Shown here: one piece after another, positions 26,619 to 35,176 of the stretch | Layout of the letters: the number at the start of each line of letters is the position of its first letter | How positions within the stretch are numbered: position 1 is the stretch's first letter | NCBI GenBank assembly: GCA_905235625.1 | Contig: CAJOLX010000016.1 | Location: 1-64,000, forward strand | Source of the DNA: an uncultured Clostridia bacterium | GTDB lineage: Bacteria; Bacillota; Clostridia; Oscillospirales; Acutalibacteraceae | DNA: 64,000 bases | Reading direction: 5' to 3' | Translations under genes and position numbers: made by a program | The notes under the pieces: generated by a model | Seen by the model: only the letters and a program-made list of their open reading frames with translations | Databases searched by the model: none | What the model was told of the DNA's origin: nothing

Positions 26619-26647
26619 TTGACATCTCCATAAATATATGAAAAAAT
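26619..26647 (+). promoter_or_regulatory. Possible promoter of the GH3 gene
   Basis: TTGACA (26619-26624) with a poor -10 (AAAAAT, 26642-26647) at 17 nt; the -10 mismatch suggests weak or activated transcription. Confidence 0.35.
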
Positions 26648-26678
26648 CAAACTAAATTAAAACAGGGAAGTGTATCGC

Positions 26679-28754
26679 ATGGATAAATCGTCGGCAAGAA
26701 AAAAAGCCAAAGAAATCGTTTCTCAAATGACAACCGACGAAAGGCTCTCTCAGCTCGTTTACAATTCGCCTGCCGTTGAGCGGCTCGGAATAAACGAATA
26801 TAACTGGTGGAACGAAGCGCTGCACGGCGTTGCAAGAGCCGGCACGGCAACGGTTTTTCCTCAGGCAATCGGCCTTGCGGCAACCTTTGACCCCGAGCTT
26901 CTTGAAAAAATCGCGGACGCTATATCCACCGAGGGCAGAGCGAAATACAACAAGAGCGTTCAGTTTGGCGACAGAGATATTTTCAAGGGCCTCACCTACT
27001 GGTCGCCTAACATAAATATTTTCAGAGACCCTCGCTGGGGCAGAGGCCACGAAACCTACGGCGAAGACCCGTGCCTCACCTCCGTTATGGGCAAGGCGTT
27101 CATTAAAGGCATTCAGGGAGACGGCGAATTTTACAAAGCCGCCGCCTGCTCAAAGCATTTTGCCGTTCATTCGGGCCCCGAAGCGCTTCGCCACGGCTTC
27201 AACGCCGAAGCGAGCAAAAAAGATATGGCGGAAACCTATCTGCCCGCGTTTGAAAAGACCGTTAAATCGGGCGTCGCGGGCGTTATGGGGGCTTACAACA
27301 GGTTAAACGGCGTGCCATGCAACGCCGACGGCGAAATGATACAAAACCTCCTTCGCTCTCAGTGGGGCTTTGACGGCTATTTCGTGTCCGACTGCGGCGC
27401 GATAAGCGACATTTATGAAAATCATCATTACACCGATTCGCCTGCGGAAGCTGCCGCGGCGGCGTTCAACGCCGGGTGCGATTTAAACTGCGGCGATTAT
27501 TTCAAATATCTTTACGAGGCTTACGAAAAAGACCTCGTTGACGAAGACAGAATAACAGAAGCGTGCGAAACTCTCTTCACGATAAGGGCGCTTTTGGGCG
27601 AATTTGAAGAAACGAACCCTTACGCCGATATTTCTTACCTCGAGGTGGATTCTCCCGAGCACAAGGCGCTCAATTTGAAGGCGGCGCAAAGCTCACTCGT
27701 ATTGCTTAAAAACGAAAACAGCTTCCTTCCTCTTGACAAAAACGCAAAGCTCTCAATAGGCGTTATCGGGCCGAATTCCATGTCCGTCACCGCTCTCGAA
27801 GGTAATTACGAGGGCAGAGCGAGCGAATACGTGACCGTCGCGGACGGAATAAGGCGGGTTTTCAAAAATTCCGAAATACGCGTAGCGCAGGGCAGCGGAT
27901 ACGCGAGCGAAAACACCAACGACTGGGACGGCTTTAAAAATCTGCTTTCGGACGCTCAGGCGGTCGCGAGCGTGAGCGACGTTTGCGTGCTTTGCCTCGG
28001 GCTTGACCGAAACTATGAGGGCGAAGGTGAAACGGGCGACAAGAGCGGCATCGACCTGCCTCTCACTCAGAAAAAAATGGCAAAAGCCGTTTGCGAGCTT
28101 TGCGAAAACGTTATCTTGCTCATGCTCTGCGGCAGCAGCCTTGACCCCGGCGACGAGATTATCGAAAAAGCGAAAGCAATAATTTACGCATGGTATCCGG
28201 GCGCTCAGGGCGGCCTTGCGGCGGCTCAGGCAATAGCGGGCGAATTTTCACCCTGCGGCAAAATGCCGATAACGCTTTACGGAGGCGACACGGCTCTGCC
28301 GGATTTCACCGATTATTCAATGAAAAACCGCACCTACAGATTTTTTGACCGCCCCGTTATCCGCCCCTTCGGCTTCGGTCTCTCCTACTCAAAGACGGAA
28401 TTTGTTGACGCTGCCGTATGCGAAAACTGCGAGGACGAAATCAGGCTCAAGGTAACCGTCAAAAACAGCGGCGAATACGACTTGAGAGAAAAAATACAGG
28501 TTTACGGCAAATTCACCGACTCAAGAACCGAAACGCCGATTTATCAGCTTTGCGGCATAAAAGCGGTCGATATCAAAGCGGGCGAAACGGTCACGGCGGA
28601 AGTTTCGGCGGATAAATACTGGCTCAAAGCAGTGCTCGAGAGCGGCGAAAGAATGGAGCCCGACGGCGAGGTCACGCTGTTTGTCGGCTCGTCGCTGCCG
28701 GATGAGCAAAGTATCGCTCTCGGAGCGCCTAACCCAATTGAAATAAAGATTTAA
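26679..28754 (+). CDS. Glycoside hydrolase family 3 enzyme (beta-xylosidase/glucosidase type)
   Basis: A 691-residue cytoplasmic GH3 enzyme (no signal peptide). Features: NWWNEALHGVARAG near the N-terminus, PNINIFRDPRWGRGHETYGEDP, KHFAVHSGPE, the nucleophile Asp in GYFVSDCGA, the second alpha/beta domain starting LVLLKNENSFLPL, and a C-terminal fibronectin-III-like domain (RPFGFGLSYSKTEF). The early residues resemble beta-xylosidases more than beta-glucosidases. The ATG at 26679 follows AGGGAAG. With the GH43 and GH2 genes it suggests use of plant oligosaccharides imported into the cell. Confidence 0.92.
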   Translation: MDKSSARKKAKEIVSQMTTDERLSQLVYNSPAVERLGINEYNWWNEALHGVARAGTATVFPQAIGLAATFDPELLEKIADAISTEGRAKYNKSVQFGDRDIFKGLTYWSPNINIFRDPRWGRGHETYGEDPCLTSVMGKAFIKGIQGDGEFYKAAACSKHFAVHSGPEALRHGFNAEASKKDMAETYLPAFEKTVKSGVAGVMGAYNRLNGVPCNADGEMIQNLLRSQWGFDGYFVSDCGAISDIYENHHYTDSPAEAAAAAFNAGCDLNCGDYFKYLYEAYEKDLVDEDRITEACETLFTIRALLGEFEETNPYADISYLEVDSPEHKALNLKAAQSSLVLLKNENSFLPLDKNAKLSIGVIGPNSMSVTALEGNYEGRASEYVTVADGIRRVFKNSEIRVAQGSGYASENTNDWDGFKNLLSDAQAVASVSDVCVLCLGLDRNYEGEGETGDKSGIDLPLTQKKMAKAVCELCENVILLMLCGSSLDPGDEIIEKAKAIIYAWYPGAQGGLAAAQAIAGEFSPCGKMPITLYGGDTALPDFTDYSMKNRTYRFFDRPVIRPFGFGLSYSKTEFVDAAVCENCEDEIRLKVTVKNSGEYDLREKIQVYGKFTDSRTETPIYQLCGIKAVDIKAGETVTAEVSADKYWLKAVLESGERMEPDGEVTLFVGSSLPDEQSIALGAPNPIEIKI

Positions 28755-28766
28755 AACAAAACGAAA

Positions 28767-28799
28767 ACAGCACCGGTTTTTAATCGGTGCTGTCTTTTT
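28767..28799. terminator. Terminator after the GH3 gene, probably bidirectional
   Basis: A 9-bp stem (ACAGCACCG 28767-28775 with CGGTGCTGT 28785-28793) followed by CTTTTT on the plus strand and TTTTCGTTTTG on the minus strand. It may also end the converging orphan RNA. Confidence 0.85.
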
Positions 28800-28832
28800 G
28801 TCAGTTAAGAGTCATTTCGTTTGATATATGTG

Positions 28833-29105
28833 AAAAAACCTCAATCAAACATTGGAATCACAATCTTTCACTGTTTTTGATATTCAATTGTCCGTGACCC
28901 CTCGCAGCCGTCAGCTTATTTTTCTGTCCTTGTAAGGACCGCCCGGCTCCGCTCGGGATACGCCGGCTTATTATCTCTCAAGCTGGACGGCTGCGAGACC
29001 AACGAAAGCATCAAACATCGGTACCGCCGCCTTTCCTTTTTAAAATTTCTGCCTATAGTCGGTATATCTAATGAGAGGTATTTGGTTTTCTTCCCTCTCT
29101 TCGAC
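28833..29105 (-). ncRNA. Orphan structured RNA of unknown family
   Basis: About 270 nt without a credible ORF, between the GH3 and GH43 terminators, with its own promoter on the minus strand. The RNA can form a 5' stem (GUCG with CGAC) around a GAGAGG/CCUCUC hairpin, a long stem of about 17 bp (28980-28997 with 28901-28917), and inside it two compact hairpins (28942-28957 and 28926-28939). The motif ATCAAACAT-Y-GG occurs on the plus strand on both sides of the long stem (near 28843 and 29010). The 3' end is either the U tract near 28833 or the terminator at 28767-28799. It does not match RNase P, tmRNA, SRP or T-box features that I know; the raiA motif is one family worth testing. Confidence 0.65.
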
Positions 29106-29108
29106 TAT

Positions 29109-29137
29109 ATACTATCATATGTTATGCACATTGTCAA
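29109..29137 (-). promoter_or_regulatory. Promoter of the orphan RNA
   Basis: TTGACA (29132-29137), 17-nt spacer and TAGTAT (29109-29114) on the minus strand; no start codon with a ribosome site follows. Confidence 0.75.
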
Positions 29138-29192
29138 GAAGTTTTTCACATTTTTATCTTAAATCTGTGAAATTTATCTATTTTTTGCCTGA

Positions 29193-29243
29193 AAAAAGCA
29201 AAATCGGGGCCGCAAAACCGCTTTTCGGCATCGCAGCCCCGAT
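29193..29243 (-). terminator. Terminator after the GH43 gene
   Basis: On the minus strand ATCGGGGC (29236-29243) pairs with GCCCCGAT (29213-29220), with an inner hairpin, then TTTGCTTTTTT (29193-29212). It isolates the orphan RNA from the GH43 operon. Confidence 0.8.
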
Positions 29244-29246
29244 ATT

Positions 29247-30188
29247 TCAGATTGAATTTTGCTTTCTCAGCGCCTTGATAACGCCGTTTTCAACGCTCAT
29301 AAGGCAAATTCTGGCGTTTCTTCTGTCGCCCGAAAGGCCGTCTTCCTCGGCGTTTCTCGCGTGATAAACGGCATACCATTTGCCGCCGTGCTTTATCATG
29401 GAATGATGGCCTGCGCCTTCCTCCCATTCGTTGCTGAAAAGCACGGGAGAATATGTCTCCGGGTCGGGATACTTCTCGAATTTTACCTTCGTTAAGTCTT
29501 TTTCATCCGTTTTCGCTCTCGCGTAGCCGATGAAGTAGTTTTCGTTTTCGTAGCAGGAGCCGCTGTACATAAGATATTGCCAGCCGCCCTCTCTGAAATA
29601 AAACGCTCCTTCAACGGTGTGCCAGTGAACTCCCGGCTCGTAGCGGTCGCGCCTGAAAATCTCTTCGTCAAGGGTCGGCACTATCGCCTTTACCGGCTCT
29701 CCCCTTACGGTAAACGGGTCGAGCAGCCTGTCAACTGCAATGTAAGTGCCGGGCCTTTCGGAATGAAACTCGTTGGTTGAGTAAAATATGAACAGCCCTT
29801 CCTCGTTGCTTACAACGTGGGAATCTATGGAAAACGGATGCAGGAGCTGCCTCGCGTTTTTGAACGGCCCGAGAGGATTGTCGGCGCATGAAACGTGCAT
29901 CGTCTGCCTGTGGCCGCCCTCGTCGGGAGTGTCGCCGTAAAACTCAAACGAGCAATACATGCAGTAAACGCCGTCGATTTTTATGACGCTCGGCGCCCAG
30001 AAATCGTAAACGCCGGGGTAGGTAAACACTTTGCCTTCAAACTTCCAGCCCGATAAAAGGCTGTCGGAGGAATAAGCGTAAACGCCGTCGTGACCGGTCG
30101 TATAGATATAAAACCTGCCGCCGTCTTCAAATATGAACGGGTCCGCCTGACCTATGTAGTTTTCTTTGTCGATTTCAAGCAGCTGCAT
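29247..30188 (-). CDS. Glycoside hydrolase family 43 enzyme
   Basis: A 313-residue five-bladed beta-propeller glycosidase. The catalytic base Asp is in QADPFIF near residue 16, WAPSV marks the second blade, the pKa-setting Asp is in SIDSHVV, and the acid Glu is in HTVEGAFYF. GH43 enzymes cut arabinose or xylose linkages; the exact substrate is not readable. No signal peptide, so it acts inside the cell. It is the last gene of the phosphoesterase-Dabb-GH43 operon, 3 nt after the Dabb gene. Confidence 0.92.
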   Translation of the reverse strand: MQLLEIDKENYIGQADPFIFEDGGRFYIYTTGHDGVYAYSSDSLLSGWKFEGKVFTYPGVYDFWAPSVIKIDGVYCMYCSFEFYGDTPDEGGHRQTMHVSCADNPLGPFKNARQLLHPFSIDSHVVSNEEGLFIFYSTNEFHSERPGTYIAVDRLLDPFTVRGEPVKAIVPTLDEEIFRRDRYEPGVHWHTVEGAFYFREGGWQYLMYSGSCYENENYFIGYARAKTDEKDLTKVKFEKYPDPETYSPVLFSNEWEEGAGHHSMIKHGGKWYAVYHARNAEEDGLSGDRRNARICLMSVENGVIKALRKQNSI

Positions 30189-30191
30189 ATT

Positions 30192-30476
30192 TTAAATCTC
30201 GTAGTCCACCGCAACGCTCGTTTCTCTTATGCTGTGCATATAGGGCTTAACCACGCGGCAATGAAATTCGTCGTTCTGATAATTTTCGAGCTCCTCAAGG
30301 GAGTCGACCGTCACCTGCAATATAACGTCATAAGACCTGTCAGAGCCGAGCAGATCTCTGCCCACCTCAATGTCTCTTATCTGAGGCACCATGCCTTTCA
30401 TTGATTCAAGCATTTCCACCGCTTTTTCGGCGTCGTCTCTGTTTCTGAGTTTAAAACAAACTATGTGCTTTATCAT
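30192..30476 (-). CDS. Dabb (stress-responsive A/B barrel) domain protein
   Basis: A 94-residue ferredoxin-like dimeric barrel protein beginning MIKHIVCFKL, with the typical His near the N-terminus and the central VGRDLLGSDRSYDVIL segment, ending near a conserved HxxIRE-like block. Family members have varied or unknown roles. It begins 2 nt after the phosphoesterase stop and ends 3 nt before the GH43 gene, so it is part of that operon. Confidence 0.88.
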   Translation of the reverse strand: MIKHIVCFKLRNRDDAEKAVEMLESMKGMVPQIRDIEVGRDLLGSDRSYDVILQVTVDSLEELENYQNDEFHCRVVKPYMHSIRETSVAVDYEI

Positions 30477-30477
30477 A

Positions 30478-31677
30478 TTATTTTGCTCCTAAAAAGTCGA
30501 GTATCGTGCCGAAAATCGCAAACGCTTTGCCTAAAGCGAGCAAAAGATTGCCGAGCGTTTCATACATTCCCGCCGTGAATGCGCTCACGCCTATTTTTTC
30601 GGCATAATCGGGATATTCGAGCGCAAGGGCGTTAACGGTTATCACTTCTCTGCTGTATGAAGAAGTGCTCTCATCAATCTCTATGAGAGTGCAGCCCTGG
30701 TTGAGCTTTGAGGAATATGAATTATAGGTAATGGCGGGGCTGTTGATGATGTGAACGCCGTTTGCGACAACGTCGTAGGAATTCACGTGGTCGTGGCCCA
30801 CAAACACAGCCTGAACGTCGCCCTTTTCAGCGAGAGCGTCAATCTGGCCGTAGTTGTAATAGCCGGGGCAGGGAGGCTCGTTTAAGAAGCCGCTGAATCT
30901 GTTGAGCTTCGGCACGAAAGTGTAGTTGTTGCCGTAAAAGCTTCTGCCGAGCTCGCCGAGATTGACAGCGGAGCGGTAGTAAACGTTGTCATAAACCTCG
31001 CCCGGCACTATGTGCTGAAAAGCGATTGAGGGCACGTAATCTCCGGTTTCTTCCTTAAGACCGTCTCTCTTGTCTTTGTACCACTGAATTTGCTCCTCGT
31101 CCACGCAGTCGTAGCCGACCTCTTCGCCGTCTTCGTTAAAGGCGTAGTTGCCGGAGTCAAACATATAAAGGCCGTAAGCTATTTTGCTGCCGTCGGAAGA
31201 ATAAACGGGCAAAAAGTGAGTGCCGACCTTGGAGCTTTCGGGATTATCCTCGTCAACGCCGAGGAAATATTCTCCGCCGTAAGTCTTATACATCTCAAAA
31301 AGCTCCGGCTTTTCAACGCCCTGCTGATGGTCGTGATTGCCGAAAACCATTGTGAAATAAGTGCCGGTGTTCACGTAGGGGCTGACGAGCTCTTCTATCG
31401 CCTGAGCCTTGGTTTCGCCGCTGCCGACGCTGTTGTCGCCGCCGAGCACCACGAGGTCGGGCTGATATTTTTCAATTACGAGATAGATGAAATCAAACAT
31501 TCTCTCGTCCGCGGGGAAGCCGTCCTGACAGTCCGTTATGTGCAGAATGGTGAACTTGCCGTCTTCGCCGAACTGAAGCGTTTTTGCTTCCTCTTCGCCC
31601 GAATCGGCGGCAAACGCGCAGACGCACAGCGAAAGGCACATTATAATCGCCATTATGAGTGAAATTGCCTTTTTCAT
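30478..31677 (-). CDS. Secreted metallophosphoesterase
   Basis: A 399-residue exported calcineurin-like phosphoesterase: signal peptide of about 24 residues (MKKAISLIMAIIMCLSLCVCAFA), ITDCQD (Cys where His is usual in the DxH motif), LGGDNS, FGNHDHQQG, QHIVPGE and GHDHVNSY. The C-terminus has a mildly hydrophobic segment. It starts at the ATG at 31677 after GGAGGA and is the first gene of the operon with Dabb and GH43. Organic phosphate scavenging at the cell surface is plausible but not proven. Confidence 0.85.
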   Translation of the reverse strand: MKKAISLIMAIIMCLSLCVCAFAADSGEEEAKTLQFGEDGKFTILHITDCQDGFPADERMFDFIYLVIEKYQPDLVVLGGDNSVGSGETKAQAIEELVSPYVNTGTYFTMVFGNHDHQQGVEKPELFEMYKTYGGEYFLGVDEDNPESSKVGTHFLPVYSSDGSKIAYGLYMFDSGNYAFNEDGEEVGYDCVDEEQIQWYKDKRDGLKEETGDYVPSIAFQHIVPGEVYDNVYYRSAVNLGELGRSFYGNNYTFVPKLNRFSGFLNEPPCPGYYNYGQIDALAEKGDVQAVFVGHDHVNSYDVVANGVHIINSPAITYNSYSSKLNQGCTLIEIDESTSSYSREVITVNALALEYPDYAEKIGVSAFTAGMYETLGNLLLALGKAFAIFGTILDFLGAK

Positions 31678-31710
31678 AATCATTCCTCCGTTAAGATTTA
31701 TTTTAAACCC

Positions 31711-31739
31711 ATTTTAAAACAATCGCGGGGCGTTGTCAA
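31711..31739 (-). promoter_or_regulatory. Promoter of the phosphoesterase-Dabb-GH43 operon
   Basis: TTGACA (31734-31739), 17-nt spacer and TAAAAT (31711-31716) on the minus strand. Confidence 0.85.
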
Positions 31740-31816
31740 TAAACAAGCGGCCGTTTTTGCCGATATTTAACTGTTTGACGCTGTTCGGCGCGTCCATATT
31801 TTAGCTAATTTAACTA

Positions 31817-31845
31817 TTTACCCGTTTATTCGTTTTTGGTATAAT
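31817..31845 (+). promoter_or_regulatory. Promoter of the E2-like acyltransferase gene
   Basis: TTTACC (31817-31822), 17-nt spacer and TATAAT (31840-31845). Confidence 0.7.
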
Positions 31846-31915
31846 TTTGTGGTACGGCGCGCAAAACAAAGCCGTATCGCGCCTTACTCCAAACTCAGTT
31901 AAAGGATGATGAAAA

Positions 31916-32836
31916 ATGGGTATGAGACCTACCAAAAAAACGCATTTCGACATTCAGAGAAAAATAGTTGCCAATATGACCACGACAGCATGGAAAACCG
32001 TGCCTCATATAGGATACAGTTACGAGCCCGACGTAACGGAATTTATGAAAGAGGCAAAAAAGCTGAATGAATCGGGCAAATTCTCCTCAAAGATAACCGT
32101 AAACACCATTATGCTCAAAGCAATTTCCGAGGGGCTCAAGGCAGCTCCCGCGCTCAACGCTCACATTCAGTTTGACCCGAAGCGCGTTCGCGGCGAGATA
32201 ACTCAATATGACAATATAGACGTTTCGATGACCTGGGAGCTTCCGTCGGAGCAGATGATGACGATAAATCTCAAGGATATCGGCGAAAAATCCCTTCAGG
32301 AGCTCAACGATTACATAAAAGACACGGCTCGCAGAATTGAAAACACAAACCTCACCGAGGCGATGTATTCCGTATCTTTTTCCGACACTATCGAAGCGCT
32401 CAAGAAGGGCAAAATAGGCACCGCAGTCAACAGGCTCATCGGCGCGAAAACAGGCAAATACAAAATAAAAACTCTCAAAGGTCAGGCTAAGAAAGATTAT
32501 GAAGCCATACCGGAGAGCGACAGGCTCACAAAAGAAGACCTCGTGCAGGGCACCGTTTGCGTTTCAAACATCGGCTCCACAACGAGAGGCATTTCCGGCA
32601 GAGTGACTCTGCTTGCCCTCGTGCCGCCTCAGGTTTTCGTTATGTGCATGGGCGCTATTCAAAAGACGCCTGTCGTAAGGCAGGATGAAAACGGCAACGA
32701 CATTATCGTCGTCGGTCAAAGGCTGCCCATCTGCTGCGTTTTTGACCACCGAGCGGTCGATTTTGACGAGGTCGTGCCTTTCCTTAACAGAATGGAAGAA
32801 ATATTCAGCCATCCCGAGGAAATGTACAACTGGTAA
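31916..32836 (+). CDS. Standalone 2-oxoacid dehydrogenase E2-like acyltransferase
   Basis: A 306-residue protein resembling only the catalytic (chloramphenicol acetyltransferase-like) core of E2 subunits. It starts MGMRPTKKTHFDIQRKIVANM, akin to the RkaIAxxM entry to the E2 core, and ends with the catalytic block FDHRAVDFDEVVPFL, where Phe replaces the Gly of DHRxxDG. There is no lipoyl or E1/E3-binding domain, and no E1 or E3 gene nearby. It is monocistronic with its own promoter and terminator. It may be an acyltransferase for another thiol substrate; the substrate is unknown. Confidence 0.82.
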   Translation: MGMRPTKKTHFDIQRKIVANMTTTAWKTVPHIGYSYEPDVTEFMKEAKKLNESGKFSSKITVNTIMLKAISEGLKAAPALNAHIQFDPKRVRGEITQYDNIDVSMTWELPSEQMMTINLKDIGEKSLQELNDYIKDTARRIENTNLTEAMYSVSFSDTIEALKKGKIGTAVNRLIGAKTGKYKIKTLKGQAKKDYEAIPESDRLTKEDLVQGTVCVSNIGSTTRGISGRVTLLALVPPQVFVMCMGAIQKTPVVRQDENGNDIIVVGQRLPICCVFDHRAVDFDEVVPFLNRMEEIFSHPEEMYNW

Positions 32837-32854
32837 AAGTTGTGAATTATTTAA

Positions 32855-32884
32855 GGCAGGCGCATTGAGCGTCTGCCCTTTTTT
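32855..32884 (+). terminator. Terminator after the E2-like gene
   Basis: A 9-bp stem (32855-32863 with 32869-32877, one G-T pair), loop ATTGA, followed by CTTTTTT. Confidence 0.85.
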
Positions 32885-33807
32885 CACATTATTTTATCCC
32901 TCATTATTGCTCCCGTTTCCTTTATCAGCTTAAGCCACGGCAAAACGGCTCTTTCATCAAAGGCGTAGGCGATATTCGTTTGATTGAAGGTTTCAAAGCT
33001 GAGGTCGCCGTCGTAACCCGCCTGCTTCAAAGAGCGGCAAAATCTGTTCCAATCCACCGTGCCGGCGCAAGGAGCCATGTGCTGGTCGGATGAGCCGCCG
33101 TTATCGTGAATATGAAGGCACTTTATCCTTTTGCCGAGCTTCGGCGCGTAAACCTCAAAATCCTGATGAAGCAGGTTCAGATGTCCCGTGTCAAGGCAGA
33201 GCCCGAAAGCCTCTTTGCCCGCCTTTTCGTTGAGAACGTCGATGTATTCCGCCGCTTCGTCGGGATAGGAGCAAACGCCCTGATACCTCACTCCCCTGTA
33301 AGTTGTGAAAAGATTTTCAAGGCAAACCGTCACGTCCGTTTTGACGAGAACGGGGATAAGCGAGGAATAGAGCTTCAGGTTGAGCTCTCTTATCTCCTCA
33401 GCCGAATGAACGTAGTTATCGAGAGCGCGGGAAATGCCGTGAATAACGAGATGTTTGCAGCCTATGGAGCCGCAATATTCTATATTCCTCTTGTAAACCT
33501 CTATTGCGTAGTCAAGAAAATCGGGGTCATCCTGTGAATAAGCGGGAAAAGGAGCGTGAGCCTGAGAAACGAAAAGCCCGCTCTTTTTTATGAGCTCAAG
33601 CTCGGCGGCGTAATTCTCCGTCACCTCGTCAAGGCTTTTTTCAAAAATACATTTTCCCCTGTAGGTTTTTTCCCTGATATCGGACGAATGCCAGGCGTGG
33701 TCGAGGTTCCAGTCAACGCCGTCAAACCCCGCCTCGGCTATGAGCGAATAGCCCTTTTCAAACCCGAATCGGTCAACAACGTCTCCCGTTTGAACGCAAA
33801 GCTTCAT
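32884..33807 (-). CDS. Sugar phosphate isomerase/epimerase-like TIM barrel protein
   Basis: A 307-residue xylose isomerase-like TIM barrel (AP endonuclease 2 superfamily). Metal-site residues fit the family: AHAPF, HLVIHG, CLENLF (Glu), LDTGHLN (Asp, His), LHIHDNGG and SFETF (Glu). These proteins include hydroxypyruvate isomerases, tagatose epimerases and inosose dehydratases; no specific reaction can be assigned. AGGAAG precedes the ATG. It converges on the E2-like gene, its stop touching that terminator. Confidence 0.85.
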   Translation of the reverse strand: MKLCVQTGDVVDRFGFEKGYSLIAEAGFDGVDWNLDHAWHSSDIREKTYRGKCIFEKSLDEVTENYAAELELIKKSGLFVSQAHAPFPAYSQDDPDFLDYAIEVYKRNIEYCGSIGCKHLVIHGISRALDNYVHSAEEIRELNLKLYSSLIPVLVKTDVTVCLENLFTTYRGVRYQGVCSYPDEAAEYIDVLNEKAGKEAFGLCLDTGHLNLLHQDFEVYAPKLGKRIKCLHIHDNGGSSDQHMAPCAGTVDWNRFCRSLKQAGYDGDLSFETFNQTNIAYAFDERAVLPWLKLIKETGAIMRDKIM

Positions 33808-33834
33808 AAATCTGCGCTTCCTTTCGATTATATG

Positions 33835-33863
33835 TTGAATTTTGTTTCTCTATTTGATAAAAT
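33835..33863 (+). promoter_or_regulatory. Promoter of the Cys-rich protein/hisK pair
   Basis: TTGAAT (33835-33840), 17-nt spacer and TAAAAT (33858-33863). Transcription would start about 9 nt before the ATG at 33879. Confidence 0.75.
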
Positions 33864-33878
33864 CATAGCGGTGATTTT

Positions 33879-34370
33879 ATGAACGAAAAATCATACGGGC
33901 ATTTTTACGCCCGGCTTTACGGATTATTTGAAAACGAAACTCCCCTTAAATCGGACTGCGGAGCCGTTTGCGGCAAAGCCTGCTGCAGCGGCGACGGCAA
34001 AACGGGCATGCTGCTGTTTCCGGGTGAAAAGACTTCGCTTACCGTTTTTGAAAGCGAAGGCAGAAGATACGCCGTCTGCCCCGGAACGTGCAATAGGAGC
34101 GAGAGGCCGCTTTCGTGCAGAATATTCCCCTTTTTTCCGGTAATCGACGCCGAGGGAGAAGTCTGCGTAACGATTGACCCGAGAGGCGCAGGAATTTGCC
34201 CTCTCGTGAGAAACGCGCCCGATATCGCTTTCAACACCGCATTTTTAAGGCGGGTGCTCACCGCGGGCAAGGCGCTCGCAAGGCATGAAGAATGCCGCAA
34301 TCTCATGATTGAAATAACCGAAGAAATAAACGACACGCTTATTCTCTCCGATATGCTGGAGGTAAAATGA
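33879..34370 (+). CDS. Cysteine-rich protein, possibly YkgJ-like metal cluster family
   Basis: A 163-residue protein with ten cysteines in the first 110 residues, arranged as CGAVCGKACC, a Cys pair in CPGTC, SCRIFPFFP and GICPLV. The CxxxCxxxCC entry and the C-R-x-F-P segment recall the YkgJ family of putative zinc- or iron-binding proteins, but the match is loose and no function is known. The message is almost leaderless, with GGTGA in the short leader. Its stop overlaps the start of the histidinol phosphatase gene. Confidence 0.7.
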   Translation: MNEKSYGHFYARLYGLFENETPLKSDCGAVCGKACCSGDGKTGMLLFPGEKTSLTVFESEGRRYAVCPGTCNRSERPLSCRIFPFFPVIDAEGEVCVTIDPRGAGICPLVRNAPDIAFNTAFLRRVLTAGKALARHEECRNLMIEITEEINDTLILSDMLEVK

Positions 34371-35176
34371 TGAAATTTAAAGAGAATTTTCACACCCACA
34401 CAAAATATTGCGACGGCAGAAACACGCCGGAGGAAATGGCTGACTCCGCCGTATCAAAGGGCTTTTCCGCTCTCGGCTTTTCGGGCCACTCTTATCTTGA
34501 TTTCGAATGCCCCTGGTGCATGTCTGTCGAAAACACGGCAAAATATATTGAGCATATAAACTCCCTTAAAGAAAAGTATGCGGGCAGGCTCAATATTTAC
34601 TGCGGCACGGAGCACGACGTTCTGAGCCCCGGCATAAACAAGAGCGATTATGATTTCACCATAGGCTCGGTTCACTATATTGAGATGAACGGCGAGCATC
34701 TTTCGGTCGACTGCAGCGCGGAGTGCCAGCTCGCGGATGCGGAAAAATATTTTTCGGGCTCCATGATAGACTATGCCCGCGCTTATTTTGAAGCCGCGGG
34801 GGATATTCTCAAAATAACTGACGCCGACATTATCGGCCATTTTGACCTCGTTACCAAATTCAACGAAGGGAACGCGCTTTTTGACACTGCCGACAAAAGA
34901 TATATCGAGGCGTGGCAGGAGGCGGCTCTCAAGCTCATTCCTTACGGCAAGCCGTTTGAAATAAACACGGGCGCTATTGCGAGAGGCAAGAGGATAACTC
35001 CTTACCCTGCCCTCGACATAGCGGATTTCATTGACGCTCACGGAGGATTTTTCGTTGTGACCTCCGACTGTCACGACGCTCCCATGCTGGACTGCAGCTT
35101 TGACGAGGTGAGCGAAATTTATTCAAAATACAACGTCGTTTCCTTCGAGGAAATACTCAAAAATCAGAGCGCGTAA
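34370..35176 (+). CDS. hisK: PHP-family histidinol-phosphatase
   Basis: A PHP-domain phosphoesterase of about 268 residues expected to make histidinol from histidinol phosphate. Motifs: NFHTHTKYCDG at the N-terminus, GFSGHSYLDF, CGTEHDV, IGSVHYI, IIGHFDLV and VTSDCHDA, which supply the trinuclear metal ligands. Two ATGs follow GGAGGT (34367 and 34370); I choose the second because its spacing is 7 nt. It overlaps the upstream Cys-rich gene. No other his genes are in the window. Its last 13 bases overlap the converging methyltransferase gene. Confidence 0.88.
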   Translation: MKFKENFHTHTKYCDGRNTPEEMADSAVSKGFSALGFSGHSYLDFECPWCMSVENTAKYIEHINSLKEKYAGRLNIYCGTEHDVLSPGINKSDYDFTIGSVHYIEMNGEHLSVDCSAECQLADAEKYFSGSMIDYARAYFEAAGDILKITDADIIGHFDLVTKFNEGNALFDTADKRYIEAWQEAALKLIPYGKPFEINTGAIARGKRITPYPALDIADFIDAHGGFFVVTSDCHDAPMLDCSFDEVSEIYSKYNVVSFEEILKNQSA

